The notes under the pieces were generated by a model, which saw nothing but the letters and a program-made list of their open reading frames with translations, was not told where the DNA came from and searched no databases. A program made the position numbers and the translations under genes. From Acidobacteriota bacterium (lineage in GTDB: Bacteria > Acidobacteriota > Terriglobia > Bryobacterales > Bryobacteraceae): a stretch of 33,614 bases of DNA. The stretch is from assembly GCA_016870995.1 (NCBI GenBank), contig VFZU01000060.1, forward strand, positions 1 through 33,614, given 5' to 3'. Shown piece after piece: positions 7,653-15,368 of the stretch (positions are counted from its first letter, which is position 1; each line of letters starts with the position of its first letter).

Positions 7653-8287
7653 AGGCATGGTGGATCGTTGGCGCTGTAATGGTTTGCGGCGCATTCTATT
7701 TTTTGATTCAACGGGACCAGATGAAGTTGGTCGAGCAGGTGGGACACTTGCCGACCGATGATGGCATTTTCCTGTTAATTGAAGGGCCCGTGGTGAAGCA
7801 ACTGGCCGGACAAGCTGGAGGAGAAGAAGCCGAGTACAAAGAGTTTGTCGAGAAGACCGGCTTCGATTTTCGTCGAGATCTGGATCGGCTGGTTGCTGTG
7901 ATCGGGGAGCCGGATAGTTACTACATTGCGACGGGGCGTTTTGATTGGGCCAAGATTTCAGCCTACGTTGGCAACTGTGTTAAGGGAGTTTGCTCAATGG
8001 CGGCCAGCCAACAGGGCAAGTGGATTTCGTTGATGCAGTTGCCGAATGGAGGTCTTGCTATTGGGGTATCACCAAACCAGTTGGCTGTTGGTAAAGCGGA
8101 AGCCGTGCGCAAGCCACTGGTGGAGTACAAAGAGGTGCCGTTCATGATGAGGGGCCGCGGCCGCCATTTCTCAAGGTGGGGGTTAAGCGGAGAAGAAATG
8201 GTTGAGGCGAGATTGTCTCAAGAAGATTTGGTCCTGCAGGCTGGGTCTGTCACGCGGAGCATTCCGCTGAAAAAGATATTCGAATGA
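7649..8287 (+). CDS. hypothetical membrane-anchored protein in the aroF operon
   Basis: I do not recognise this 212-residue protein. It has one N-terminal membrane segment (about residues 3-20, [19 protein letters not shown]) followed by a soluble part that would lie outside the cytoplasm. The soluble part has a mixed, acidic-to-neutral composition with [29 protein letters not shown] and [20 protein letters not shown] segments. It contains two nearby Cys residues (NCVKGVC), which could form a disulfide or bind metal. GTG 7649 is chosen because it overlaps the aroF stop (GTGA). The upstream TTG at 7631 would add six residues. Its own stop overlaps the start of the PfkB gene by 4 bases, so the three genes are translated as one coupled unit. 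Confidence 0.75.
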   Translation: MKAWWIVGAVMVCGAFYFLIQRDQMKLVEQVGHLPTDDGIFLLIEGPVVKQLAGQAGGEEAEYKEFVEKTGFDFRRDLDRLVAVIGEPDSYYIATGRFDWAKISAYVGNCVKGVCSMAASQQGKWISLMQLPNGGLAIGVSPNQLAVGKAEAVRKPLVEYKEVPFMMRGRGRHFSRWGLSGEEMVEARLSQEDLVLQAGSVTRSIPLKKIFE

Positions 8288-9195
8288 AACTTTTAGTTGT
8301 TGGAAATTTGGTGCTGGATCTGCTGGCTTGGCCGGTGGAATCGATTCATTGGGATGGCACGGTGTGGGTGGAGCAATTTACCCGCAGTGTTGGAGGCAAT
8401 GGGGCCAACACGAGTTATACGCTGGCAAAGATGGGCGCCAGTGTTGCACTGGCCGGGGCGGTGGGACGAGACGAAGAGGGCTCGCAGTTGATCGACATTC
8501 TTACCCAAGCAGGCGTCGACGTGTCCCGCGTGAAGCGGTTGGCTTTGCCGACTCCAACAACGATGGCGCTCGTCAAGAAGTCAGGTTCAAGAGCATTTGT
8601 GCACCGCCCTGGAGCGAGCCGCGAGTCATTGGGCAAGGTGATTGCCATGAATGGTTTTTCCCATTTGCATGTTGCAAATCCTTTCGGAGTGGTGGCGTTA
8701 CGAAAGCTAGCCCCTGAGTTCCTAAAAAAAGCCAGAGCTGCGGGCCTGACAACTTCTATGGATACGGGATGGGATTCTCGCGGCGAATGGGGAAGCGTCG
8801 TCATGCCATGCCTTGAGCACGTGGACGTCTTGTTCTTGAACGAGGATGAGGCGAAGCGGATCGCTGGCGCCAGCAACTGGAAAGCCGCGCTGAAACAGTT
8901 GCCGGCTCAACATGTAGTGATGAAGCGAGGCAAGCGGGGAGTGATTGTAGATGGGGAACATGTAGCAGCATTCGAAGTGAATGCAATGGACACGACCGGA
9001 GCGGGCGATGTGTTCGCGGGCGCTTTTCTTGCCGCCTGGACAAGAGGATATTCTTTGCGAGATTCAGCCGAGTTCGGTAACGCGGCAGCGGCGATGAGTG
9101 TAGAGAAACTCGGCTCAATCGCGGGTGTGAAGAACTTCAAGCAGACGTTGCGGTGGATGAAGGGCCGGAATCCATCATCTTCGCCACAGGCTTGA
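8284..9195 (+). CDS. PfkB-family carbohydrate/nucleoside kinase
   Basis: The 303-residue ribokinase-like kinase has both PfkB signatures. The N-terminal glycine-rich segment (GGNGANTSYTLAKMGA, about residues 37-52) is present, as is the C-terminal DTTGAGDVFAGAF with the catalytic base Asp at about residue 242. A sugar, sugar phosphate or nucleoside is phosphorylated with ATP, but the substrate is not readable. It is coupled to the preceding gene by an ATGA overlap and is the last gene of the aroF operon. Its 3' end runs 59 bases into the convergent POT transporter gene. Confidence 0.9.
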   Translation: MKLLVVGNLVLDLLAWPVESIHWDGTVWVEQFTRSVGGNGANTSYTLAKMGASVALAGAVGRDEEGSQLIDILTQAGVDVSRVKRLALPTPTTMALVKKSGSRAFVHRPGASRESLGKVIAMNGFSHLHVANPFGVVALRKLAPEFLKKARAAGLTTSMDTGWDSRGEWGSVVMPCLEHVDVLFLNEDEAKRIAGASNWKAALKQLPAQHVVMKRGKRGVIVDGEHVAAFEVNAMDTTGAGDVFAGAFLAAWTRGYSLRDSAEFGNAAAAMSVEKLGSIAGVKNFKQTLRWMKGRNPSSSPQA

Positions 9196-10603
9196 TGAAG
9201 ATCGCAAAGATCAACGCGATGACAATGCAGAAAGCACCGATGCCACCGAAGAGTTGGGGCAGCGGCAATTTCTCATAGAACCCGGCAAGACGGCCACCGA
9301 TATAGTTACCGCTTGAAATCGACAGGAAGAACACGCCCATGATGAAGCCAGCCATGCGGGCAGGGGCCAGTTTCGTCATCGCACTTAAGCCGACGGGAGA
9401 CAGGCAGAGCTCGCCAATGGTGTGTAGCAGGTAGGTTCCAATGAGCCAGATTGGCGAGACGCGGGCGGAATCACTGGCAGATTGAGCTCCAAACATGAGC
9501 CAGACGTATCCAAGGCCGACGAAGATGAGGGCAATTGTGAACTTCGCAGGGACGCTGGGCTGCTTGTCACCCAGGCGAATCCAAAGGGCAGCAAAAACGG
9601 GTGCGAGGGGAATAAGGAAGAGCGAATTGAAGCTTTGGTACCAGGTGGACGGGAAGAGATTCTGAGTATTGTTTTCCGCAAATAGATTCAGAGTGCTGCC
9701 AGCTTGTTCGAAGCTGGACCAGAAGAGGGTTGAGATGAAAAAGAGGATGCAGACGACGGCCAGTCGGCGGCGCTCGTGAGCGTTGGGGCTACCGACCAAA
9801 AGCAGGCCGCCAAGGACCAGAACGACGATCGTGAGAAGGATGGCGCCGAAGCTATCGGCAAGGATTTCCACGCTGGGGATGAAGAGGAAAGCAGCGGCAA
9901 TGAGAGCGACGATCGCGGCAAGGCCGATTTTGAGGTAGCGAGAATTCTGTTGTTGCTCCAGGACGTTTGATGGCGGAATTGGTTTAAAGACATGTTCGGA
10001 GAAGTTTTTTGCGCCGAGATAGAACTGAATGAGCCCGATCGACATGAAGGCGGCTGCGACAGGAAAGCCGTAGCGCCAATTGACGCGTTGCGCCAAATAA
10101 CCAACGATCAGAGGCGAGACCAGCGCGCCAATATTGATTCCCATGTAATAGATGGAAAAGCCGGAATCTCGGCGTGGGTCCTTTTCGCCATAGAGAGTGC
10201 CAACCATGGTGGAGGCGTTGGTTTTGAGCAGGCCGGTGCCAAGAATGATGCCGGCTAGGCCGGCATAAAAAGTAGTGAGCCCCGGAAAGTACATAAGGCC
10301 ATTGCCGATCGCGATCAGGATGCCGCCATAGATCACTGCGGCGCGAAGGCCCAAGAACTTATCTGCCAGCCATCCACAAGGCAAGGCGAGCAAATAGTTC
10401 AAGGAAGCATAGAGGCTGTAAATGGCGCTGGCTTTGGGGATGGAGAAGCCAAGGCCCCCCGTGGCTGGGTCTGCTGTCATGTAGAGGACGAGAATGGCGC
10501 GGAGACCGTAGTAGGAGAAGCGCTCCCACATTTCAGTAAAGAAGAGCGTCGAAAGCCCTCGGGGGTGCCCGAAGAATGAGGTGTCGTTGTTTGGGGTAGC
10601 CAA
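9137..10603 (-). CDS. POT/PTR2-family proton-dependent oligopeptide transporter
   Basis: The 488-residue inner-membrane symporter for di- and tripeptides has the proton-coupling motif ExxER at residues 24-28 (FFTEMWERFSYYG) and the family segment GGILADKxLG-like (CGWLADKFLGLRAAVIYGG). It also contains DSGFSIYYMGINIGALVSPL and the late ELCLSPVGLSAMTKLAP motif, which are standard for bacterial POT proteins. About 13-14 membrane segments are visible. The likely start is TTG 10603, just 5 bases after the stop of the preceding DUF7009-like gene. There is no better ATG, so expression probably depends on coupling. The last 59 bases are antisense to the end of the PfkB gene. Confidence 0.92.
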   Translation of the reverse strand: MATPNNDTSFFGHPRGLSTLFFTEMWERFSYYGLRAILVLYMTADPATGGLGFSIPKASAIYSLYASLNYLLALPCGWLADKFLGLRAAVIYGGILIAIGNGLMYFPGLTTFYAGLAGIILGTGLLKTNASTMVGTLYGEKDPRRDSGFSIYYMGINIGALVSPLIVGYLAQRVNWRYGFPVAAAFMSIGLIQFYLGAKNFSEHVFKPIPPSNVLEQQQNSRYLKIGLAAIVALIAAAFLFIPSVEILADSFGAILLTIVVLVLGGLLLVGSPNAHERRRLAVVCILFFISTLFWSSFEQAGSTLNLFAENNTQNLFPSTWYQSFNSLFLIPLAPVFAALWIRLGDKQPSVPAKFTIALIFVGLGYVWLMFGAQSASDSARVSPIWLIGTYLLHTIGELCLSPVGLSAMTKLAPARMAGFIMGVFFLSISSGNYIGGRLAGFYEKLPLPQLFGGIGAFCIVIALIFAIFIKPVAKMMDSGPSSTATSA

Positions 10604-10608
10604 GCTAC

Positions 10609-10959
10609 TTATGTTAATGCAGTTGGATTGGGATAGGTGCCGTCGTTTGCTTCACCCTGTCGAGGGGTAGTGCAAGCCCAGTCTTTTTCGATCAGGATGT
10701 CGAGGCCAGCGGTTTTCGCCTGGCGGCCAACTACATCGTTGGTGGCCCATTCAACGGCCCAGGCGGAGGGTACTTCGACTCGAAGAGTATCTTGATCGAA
10801 CGTCGCAATGAGATCTTCGGCAGACGAAGAGACGACCTCGTAGTGAAAAGGGCGCGGAGTGGGAACTGTTTCCGACACAACGGAACCTGACGCGAGGCGG
10901 GCCACTTCGTGTTCGAGAAGACGAAGCCGAATCGTATTGGCGCGGAGGCGAAGTTTCAT
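10609..10959 (-). CDS. DUF7009-like conserved protein in the mqn cluster
   Basis: The 116-residue cytoplasmic protein begins with KLRLRANTIRLRLLEHEVARL and ends with a KDWACTTPRQGEANDGTYPNP segment. Both patterns match my memory of the small DUF7009 family, whose members start with an RIRxNSIRLRL-type motif and carry a late Cys before a DxYPNP motif. The function is unknown. It starts 2 bases after the mqnC stop and ends 5 bases before the transporter start, so it belongs to that transcription unit. The family name is recalled and should be treated as tentative. Confidence 0.75.
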   Translation of the reverse strand: MKLRLRANTIRLRLLEHEVARLASGSVVSETVPTPRPFHYEVVSSSAEDLIATFDQDTLRVEVPSAWAVEWATNDVVGRQAKTAGLDILIEKDWACTTPRQGEANDGTYPNPTALT

Positions 10960-10961
10960 AG

Positions 10962-12011
10962 CTAGTTGAGGAAATAGGTACGGTAGAGCGTATCGCGTTG
11001 TTTCGGCATGAAACCAGCGTCGCGAATGAGTCGACGCAGGTCTTCTTCAGATGCCTGGAAACGAGCTCCGGCCTGGGAGACAACGTTTTCTTCAATCATG
11101 ATGCTGCCGACGTCATTCCCGCCAAAACGCAGGCCCATCTGGCAAACCTTAAGGCCTGGTGTCACCCAGGAAGTTTGGATGTTCACGATGTTGTCGAGGT
11201 AGACACGACTGATGGCGAGCATCTTAAGGAACTCCACGGCGGTAGCTTCTTCTTTAACGAAGCGTCCGAGGGAGGTGCCTTCGCGCTGAAAGCTCCAGGG
11301 GATGAAGGCGGTGAAGCCGCCGGTTTCATCCTGGAGACGACGAATGTGCTCAAGATGATTGAGGCGGTGATCAAGGGTTTCGCCCGTGCCGAACATCATA
11401 GTGGCAGTAGTGCGGATGCCAAGCTGATGGGCTGTGCGGTGGACGTCGAGCCATTCTTCGGTATTGCATTTCAGGCGAGCAATGCGGTGACGCACCTCGT
11501 CGTCGAGGATCTCCGCACCCGCGCCTGGAATCGACTGAAGGCCAGCATCACGCAATCGAGCCAGTGTGTCGCGAACGGTGATGCCGGAGATTTGAGCGAT
11601 GTTGAGAATTTCAGGTGCAGAAAGGAAGTGGAGCCAGATGCGGTCACCGAACTTGTCCTTGATGGCGCGGCAAAGTGCCTCATACCATTCGATCTTGAGT
11701 TCAGAATGGAGGCCGCCTTGCATGAGTACGCCTGTACCGCCGAGGTCGATCGTCTCCTGAATCTTTTCGAAGATGGTGTCGTTCGAGAGGATATAGCCCT
11801 CGGGAGAATTCATCGGGCGATAGAAATTGCAGAACGTGCAGTACTCGGTACAAAAATTCGTGTAGTTGATGTTGCGATCAATGATGTAGCTAACGACACC
11901 TTCCGGGTGGTAGGCTTTACGCACCTGATCGGCGGCCATGCCGACGCCAATCAGATCAGGCGAGTGGAAGTAGTCGCGAGCTTGTTCACGCGTGGTTCGG
12001 GTTAGATTCAT
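10962..12011 (-). CDS. mqnC: cyclic dehypoxanthine futalosine synthase, radical SAM
   Basis: MqnC cyclises dehypoxanthine futalosine with a SAM-derived radical in the futalosine route to menaquinone. The 349-residue protein has the [4Fe-4S] motif CxxxCxxC at C54, C58 and C61 (NFCTEYCTFCNFYR). It also shows the MqnC-type segments GGTGVLMQGGLHSELKIEWY, LQSIPGAGAEILDDEVR, TTATMMFGTGETLDHR and TAFIPWSFQREGTSL. Its length is normal for the family. Its ATG overlaps the mqnA stop by 4 bases (ATGA). Other mqn genes (mqnB, mqnD, mqnE) are not in the window. The alternative 7,8-didemethyl-8-hydroxy-5-deazariboflavin synthase fits less well because of the mqnA neighbour. Confidence 0.95.
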   Translation of the reverse strand: MNLTRTTREQARDYFHSPDLIGVGMAADQVRKAYHPEGVVSYIIDRNINYTNFCTEYCTFCNFYRPMNSPEGYILSNDTIFEKIQETIDLGGTGVLMQGGLHSELKIEWYEALCRAIKDKFGDRIWLHFLSAPEILNIAQISGITVRDTLARLRDAGLQSIPGAGAEILDDEVRHRIARLKCNTEEWLDVHRTAHQLGIRTTATMMFGTGETLDHRLNHLEHIRRLQDETGGFTAFIPWSFQREGTSLGRFVKEEATAVEFLKMLAISRVYLDNIVNIQTSWVTPGLKVCQMGLRFGGNDVGSIMIEENVVSQAGARFQASEEDLRRLIRDAGFMPKQRDTLYRTYFLN

Positions 12012-12766
12012 GTGGGTTGTTCAGCCTCCATTTTCATGGCGTGTTCGATGTAGAGTTTCATTCCACGGCGGCATTCGTCTGTGATTTCGTACTTGATGAT
12101 CGAATTCAGGTACTCGTAGGCAAGGCCGGGCCAGATGTGGCGAGGAGCGGCTTCGGCCATCACGATTTCTTCAAGGGATTTACGGCCGGTCGCGTAGCTC
12201 TGCTCCAGAATGGCGGCGAGATCGGTGTTTTGCTGATGGCCGGCCCAGATCGCAAAAACCATGGGAAGGGCCGTGAGTTTCAACCATTCCTCGCCGAGGT
12301 CAAGGACGTGGAGGCCAGTGGCGTTCGGGTCGATGCGAAGGGCGGGATCTCCAATGATTAGGGCGGCGTCGGATTTGCCGAGCATGGCAGTGAGATCGGG
12401 GGCCATGACAGTGGTTTCGGGTACGACCTTATAGGCCTCGCTCAGAATGATGCGGGCCAGCATGACGGATGAGCGTGAAGATGAATCGAGAGAAAGGGTG
12501 CGGACCTCTGGAATGGGAACTTTGCTGAGCAGAAGGATACTCCGGACGGGGCCATGGCAGGCGATGCCGAGGGAGCCGATCTGGGTGAGATGCTGCCGGG
12601 CAGCTTCGATCACGGGAACGAGGCCAGCGTCGACTTCCTTGGCTGCCAAGCGGGCGGCGCAAACGGCGGGAAGATCGAAATCGAGCTTCAATTGTGGGGA
12701 TCCAGACATGAGGCCCCAAACAAGGGGGCGCGTATTTAGGTAACTCACTGCCGAAATATGCATCAC
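12008..12766 (-). CDS. mqnA: chorismate dehydratase (menaquinone biosynthesis)
   Basis: MqnA dehydrates chorismate to 3-enolpyruvyl-benzoate, the first step of the futalosine pathway. The 252-residue protein has the periplasmic-binding-protein-like fold of PF02621: the starting motif ISAVSYLNTRPLVWGL, the LAAKEVDAGLVPVIEA segment, LSLDSSSRSSVMLARIIL and DAALIIGDPAL. The start has two adjacent ATGs (12766 and 12763). Its stop overlaps the mqnC start. The 21 bases between it and the divergent secreted-protein gene leave little room for two separate promoters, so these probably overlap. Confidence 0.94.
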   Translation of the reverse strand: MMHISAVSYLNTRPLVWGLMSGSPQLKLDFDLPAVCAARLAAKEVDAGLVPVIEAARQHLTQIGSLGIACHGPVRSILLLSKVPIPEVRTLSLDSSSRSSVMLARIILSEAYKVVPETTVMAPDLTAMLGKSDAALIIGDPALRIDPNATGLHVLDLGEEWLKLTALPMVFAIWAGHQQNTDLAAILEQSYATGRKSLEEIVMAEAAPRHIWPGLAYEYLNSIIKYEITDECRRGMKLYIEHAMKMEAEQPT

Positions 12767-12787
12767 TACTATTAGGATGCGAAAATT

Positions 12788-13582
12788 ATGAGCGCGATGG
12801 TGAATTCGAAGATTCTGGTTGTTTACCTGGCCCTTTGCGCGGCGGCTCGGGCGGACGTGCGCTACACCCTGAAATGTGAAATTGAGAGCAGCGATAAGGT
12901 GATGGCACGCACCGGTGCGCTTCAGGATGCCATGAGAGATTGCTCATCTCAGATTCTGCAGACCGCAGAAAAGCAGTTGACCAGGAACGGGAAAGTGACC
13001 CAGATTCTTGAGTATGGAACTGAGAACCTGATCACCATTCACCATGAAAAGAAGACGTGGACGCGCAACGGAGCCGCGCAATCGGAGTTGGCGGCACAGG
13101 CTTCGATGCAGCAGCTCAAGCAGATGGGTGCCGTGTTTCGCATCGTGAGCAACCCGATCGCCGAACCAAAACAGGTAGCGGGATTCGATGCCAAGGGGAT
13201 TGTAAGCGTGCTTGAGATGTCATTCAACTATCCGGGCGTGCCATCGGGGATGAGTTCTCGGGCCCAAATGGAGTTCTGGGTCAGTGAAACGGCGCCTGGA
13301 GCCAAAGAGATCATCGCCGCCGCCAGCAAGAACGGAGCAGTGAGCTCACCCACGCTGAAGATCATGGGGCAATTTCTAGCTACAGTGCCTGGCGGACAAG
13401 AGATGTTGAACGATGCCGAGAAGCTCGTGGGTCAATTGGTTGAAATGACGATGCGTATGGAAACAAAGGGGCTGGCAGATGTTTTGAGCCTGAAAATGAC
13501 AATGCGAGCTGAAGATTTCAAAACAGTTGCGATCCCGGCGTCGGAGTTCGCGATTCCAGACGGCTATGTGGAAGTGAAGTAG
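12788..13582 (+). CDS. secreted protein of a tandem paralogous family, copy 1
   Basis: The 264-residue product has a signal peptide (about residues 1-22, ILVVYLALCAAARA) and a mature part starting DVRYTLK. It shares with the next two genes a common plan: a signal, a (D)xRYxxx strand start, a basic strand with a repeated T/D-H-x-K-K-T-W/Y motif (TIHHEKKTWTRN) and an acidic Met/Gln-rich helix. It ends IPDGYVEVK, as copy 2 ends PPQGYTEVK. The fold may resemble LolA- or DUF4412-like lipoprotein-binding beta proteins (inference). The role is unknown. AGGA lies 10 bases before the ATG. One Cys (KCEIES) and a second (RDCSSQ) could pair. Confidence 0.75.
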   Translation: MSAMVNSKILVVYLALCAAARADVRYTLKCEIESSDKVMARTGALQDAMRDCSSQILQTAEKQLTRNGKVTQILEYGTENLITIHHEKKTWTRNGAAQSELAAQASMQQLKQMGAVFRIVSNPIAEPKQVAGFDAKGIVSVLEMSFNYPGVPSGMSSRAQMEFWVSETAPGAKEIIAAASKNGAVSSPTLKIMGQFLATVPGGQEMLNDAEKLVGQLVEMTMRMETKGLADVLSLKMTMRAEDFKTVAIPASEFAIPDGYVEVK

Positions 13583-13585
13583 GGC

Positions 13586-14254
13586 ATGTTCAAGTTATTG
13601 ACAGTGCTATTGCTCGGCTTGAACCTGTGGGCCGATGCTCGCTATCGACTGGCATATGACATCAAGGCGAATGCGTTGATCCGGTTGGTGGCTGGGCTCG
13701 CGGGATTGAGCAAACTGTCAAGTGAGGGCGACGAGGTGCTGATGAAAGGCAGCCGAATGCTGGTTAAGGGGGAAAAGTCTTCGATCTTGCTGAACTATGG
13801 TAGTGGGCAGATGATGCTGGTCGACCATACAGACAAGACCTTCGAAAGGCTGCGCATCGAAGAAATGCGGAAACGGATCGAAGCCGATATTCCGGGGCCA
13901 TTGATCGAGGGGCTGAAGCGGTTGTTTCCAGGCGGCGGAAGCGGGATGACCATGGAGGTTAAGGCGGAGCGAATTGGAAACAAAACCACGATGCGAAGCC
14001 TTGACGCTTACAGAAGCAAGTATGGCCTGGCTTATCTTTTACCGGCGATGGAGAGCCTGGTGAGCTTGATGCCTGGAATCGAGAAGACTGTCGCGTCGAT
14101 CCGCGAGGGCGGCGAATTAGTGGATGCGATGCGGTTTCAGATCGGGGCGCAAGGAAAGATCCTCAATGGATTGGTTGAGGTGAAGAGTTATCGCGAGAGT
14201 CCTGTAGAAGAGAGCGAGATGGCCCCACCTCAGGGATACACCGAAGTGAAATAG
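13586..14254 (+). CDS. secreted protein of a tandem paralogous family, copy 2
   Basis: The 222-residue product has a short signal peptide (KLLTVLLLGLNLWA) and a mature part starting DARYRLAYD. Its middle is clearly homologous to copy 3: LMKGSRMLVKGEKSS here against YLKGSRMATASKSS there, followed by VDHTDKTFERLRIEEMRKRI against LTHDKKQYSTMTFEEMRQAM. It is shorter than copies 1 and 3, lacks cysteines in the mature part, and ends PPQGYTEVK. It follows copy 1 by 3 bases, so the two are one transcript. The function is unknown; tandem duplication is the simplest origin. Confidence 0.75.
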   Translation: MFKLLTVLLLGLNLWADARYRLAYDIKANALIRLVAGLAGLSKLSSEGDEVLMKGSRMLVKGEKSSILLNYGSGQMMLVDHTDKTFERLRIEEMRKRIEADIPGPLIEGLKRLFPGGGSGMTMEVKAERIGNKTTMRSLDAYRSKYGLAYLLPAMESLVSLMPGIEKTVASIREGGELVDAMRFQIGAQGKILNGLVEVKSYRESPVEESEMAPPQGYTEVK

Positions 14255-14294
14255 CTTTGAAGTTTTGGTAGATTCGGTGTGGAGGACAGAATTC

Positions 14295-15338
14295 ATGAAA
14301 CTATTCTGTGTTGGATTGGCGGCAACGAGCCTGTTGATGGCAGACTTCCGCTACGAGCAAACGACTCGCATCACCAAGGGGCTTGTCACGAAGATGGCGT
14401 TTGGCAAGAAGCCAGAGCCCGAGACCACGGTGAACTATCTCAAAGGCAGTCGCATGGCAACCGCCTCGAAGTCGAGCACCACGATTATCGATTTTGATAA
14501 GCAAACCATCACGACGCTGACTCACGACAAAAAGCAGTATTCCACGATGACTTTCGAGGAAATGCGGCAGGCGATGGAAGAGATGCAGGCCGAGATGAAG
14601 AAGAATAGCGGCAACTCGAAAACATCGATGGAAATGAAATTCGATGCCAAGGCCACTGGAGTTGAAAAAGAAGTGGGCGGAGTACCGGCCAAGCAGATGA
14701 TCTTCACGGTAGAGCCACTCGTTTCCGATGGAAAGCAAACGGCGGCAATGACGAAGATTGTCGCGGACAGCTGGCACAGCGAGGCGGTGCCAGGATACAG
14801 CGAATATCGGGCGTTTTTCGCACGAATGAAGGACAAGGGGAATTGGTTGGGTATATCAAATCCCATGGCGGCCATGGGCAACCAACCGGGGATGGCCGAA
14901 GCGATAAAAAAAATGGCTGAAGAGTCGCAGAAGACTCCAGGGATCCCCGTGTTGACGATGAGCAGGATTACGATGCCGGGAATGAATCTGGACTTCTCCA
15001 GCATGAAGACAGGGCCGGACGGGCAGCCACAGCAAGTGGATGTTGGCGGAGCGGCTAAGGAGTCCGCCGGAAGAGCTTTGGGCGGAGCGCTGGGAGGTGC
15101 CTTAGGCGGACGCTTGGGTGGGTTTGGCCGCAAGAAGAAAGAAGAAGCACCGAAGGTGGAAGCCCCGGCACCTACCCCACAGGCGCCTCCCCCAGCGCAA
15201 GGAGAAGGGTCGCTGCTGATGGAGTCTTTCACGGAGTCCAGCAACTTTTCTACGGCGGCAATCGACGAAAGCGTTTTTGCAACTCCCGGCGACTATGCCC
15301 GCGTGGAATCTCCGTTGAAGAGGATGCGCAAGCGGTAA
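14295..15338 (+). CDS. secreted protein of a tandem paralogous family, copy 3, with glycine/proline-rich insert
   Basis: The 347-residue product has a signal peptide (KLFCVGLAATSLLMA) and the same FRYEQTT and KGSRM core as copy 2. It differs by an inserted tail region: a glycine-zipper-like run (ALGGALGGALGGRLGG), a basic FGRKKKEE patch and a Pro/Ala linker (VEAPAPTPQAPPPAQGEG) before the C-terminal segment. Such a run can insert in membranes or pack helices. The C-terminal YARVESPLKRMRKR is basic and unlike the VEVK/TEVK ends of copies 1 and 2. GGAGG lies 9 bases before ATG 14295, so the in-frame start at 14265 is rejected. The function is unknown. Confidence 0.8.
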   Translation: MKLFCVGLAATSLLMADFRYEQTTRITKGLVTKMAFGKKPEPETTVNYLKGSRMATASKSSTTIIDFDKQTITTLTHDKKQYSTMTFEEMRQAMEEMQAEMKKNSGNSKTSMEMKFDAKATGVEKEVGGVPAKQMIFTVEPLVSDGKQTAAMTKIVADSWHSEAVPGYSEYRAFFARMKDKGNWLGISNPMAAMGNQPGMAEAIKKMAEESQKTPGIPVLTMSRITMPGMNLDFSSMKTGPDGQPQQVDVGGAAKESAGRALGGALGGALGGRLGGFGRKKKEEAPKVEAPAPTPQAPPPAQGEGSLLMESFTESSNFSTAAIDESVFATPGDYARVESPLKRMRKR

Positions 15339-15368
15339 CTCGCCGCGCTGAACCCGAGAAGGGTGTAC

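Noticed and set aside
10998-12005. Long plus-strand open frame (335 codons) across mqnC
   Set aside because: It is antisense to a clear mqnC gene with its CxxxCxxC motif and has no family motif of its own; high-GC shadow frame.
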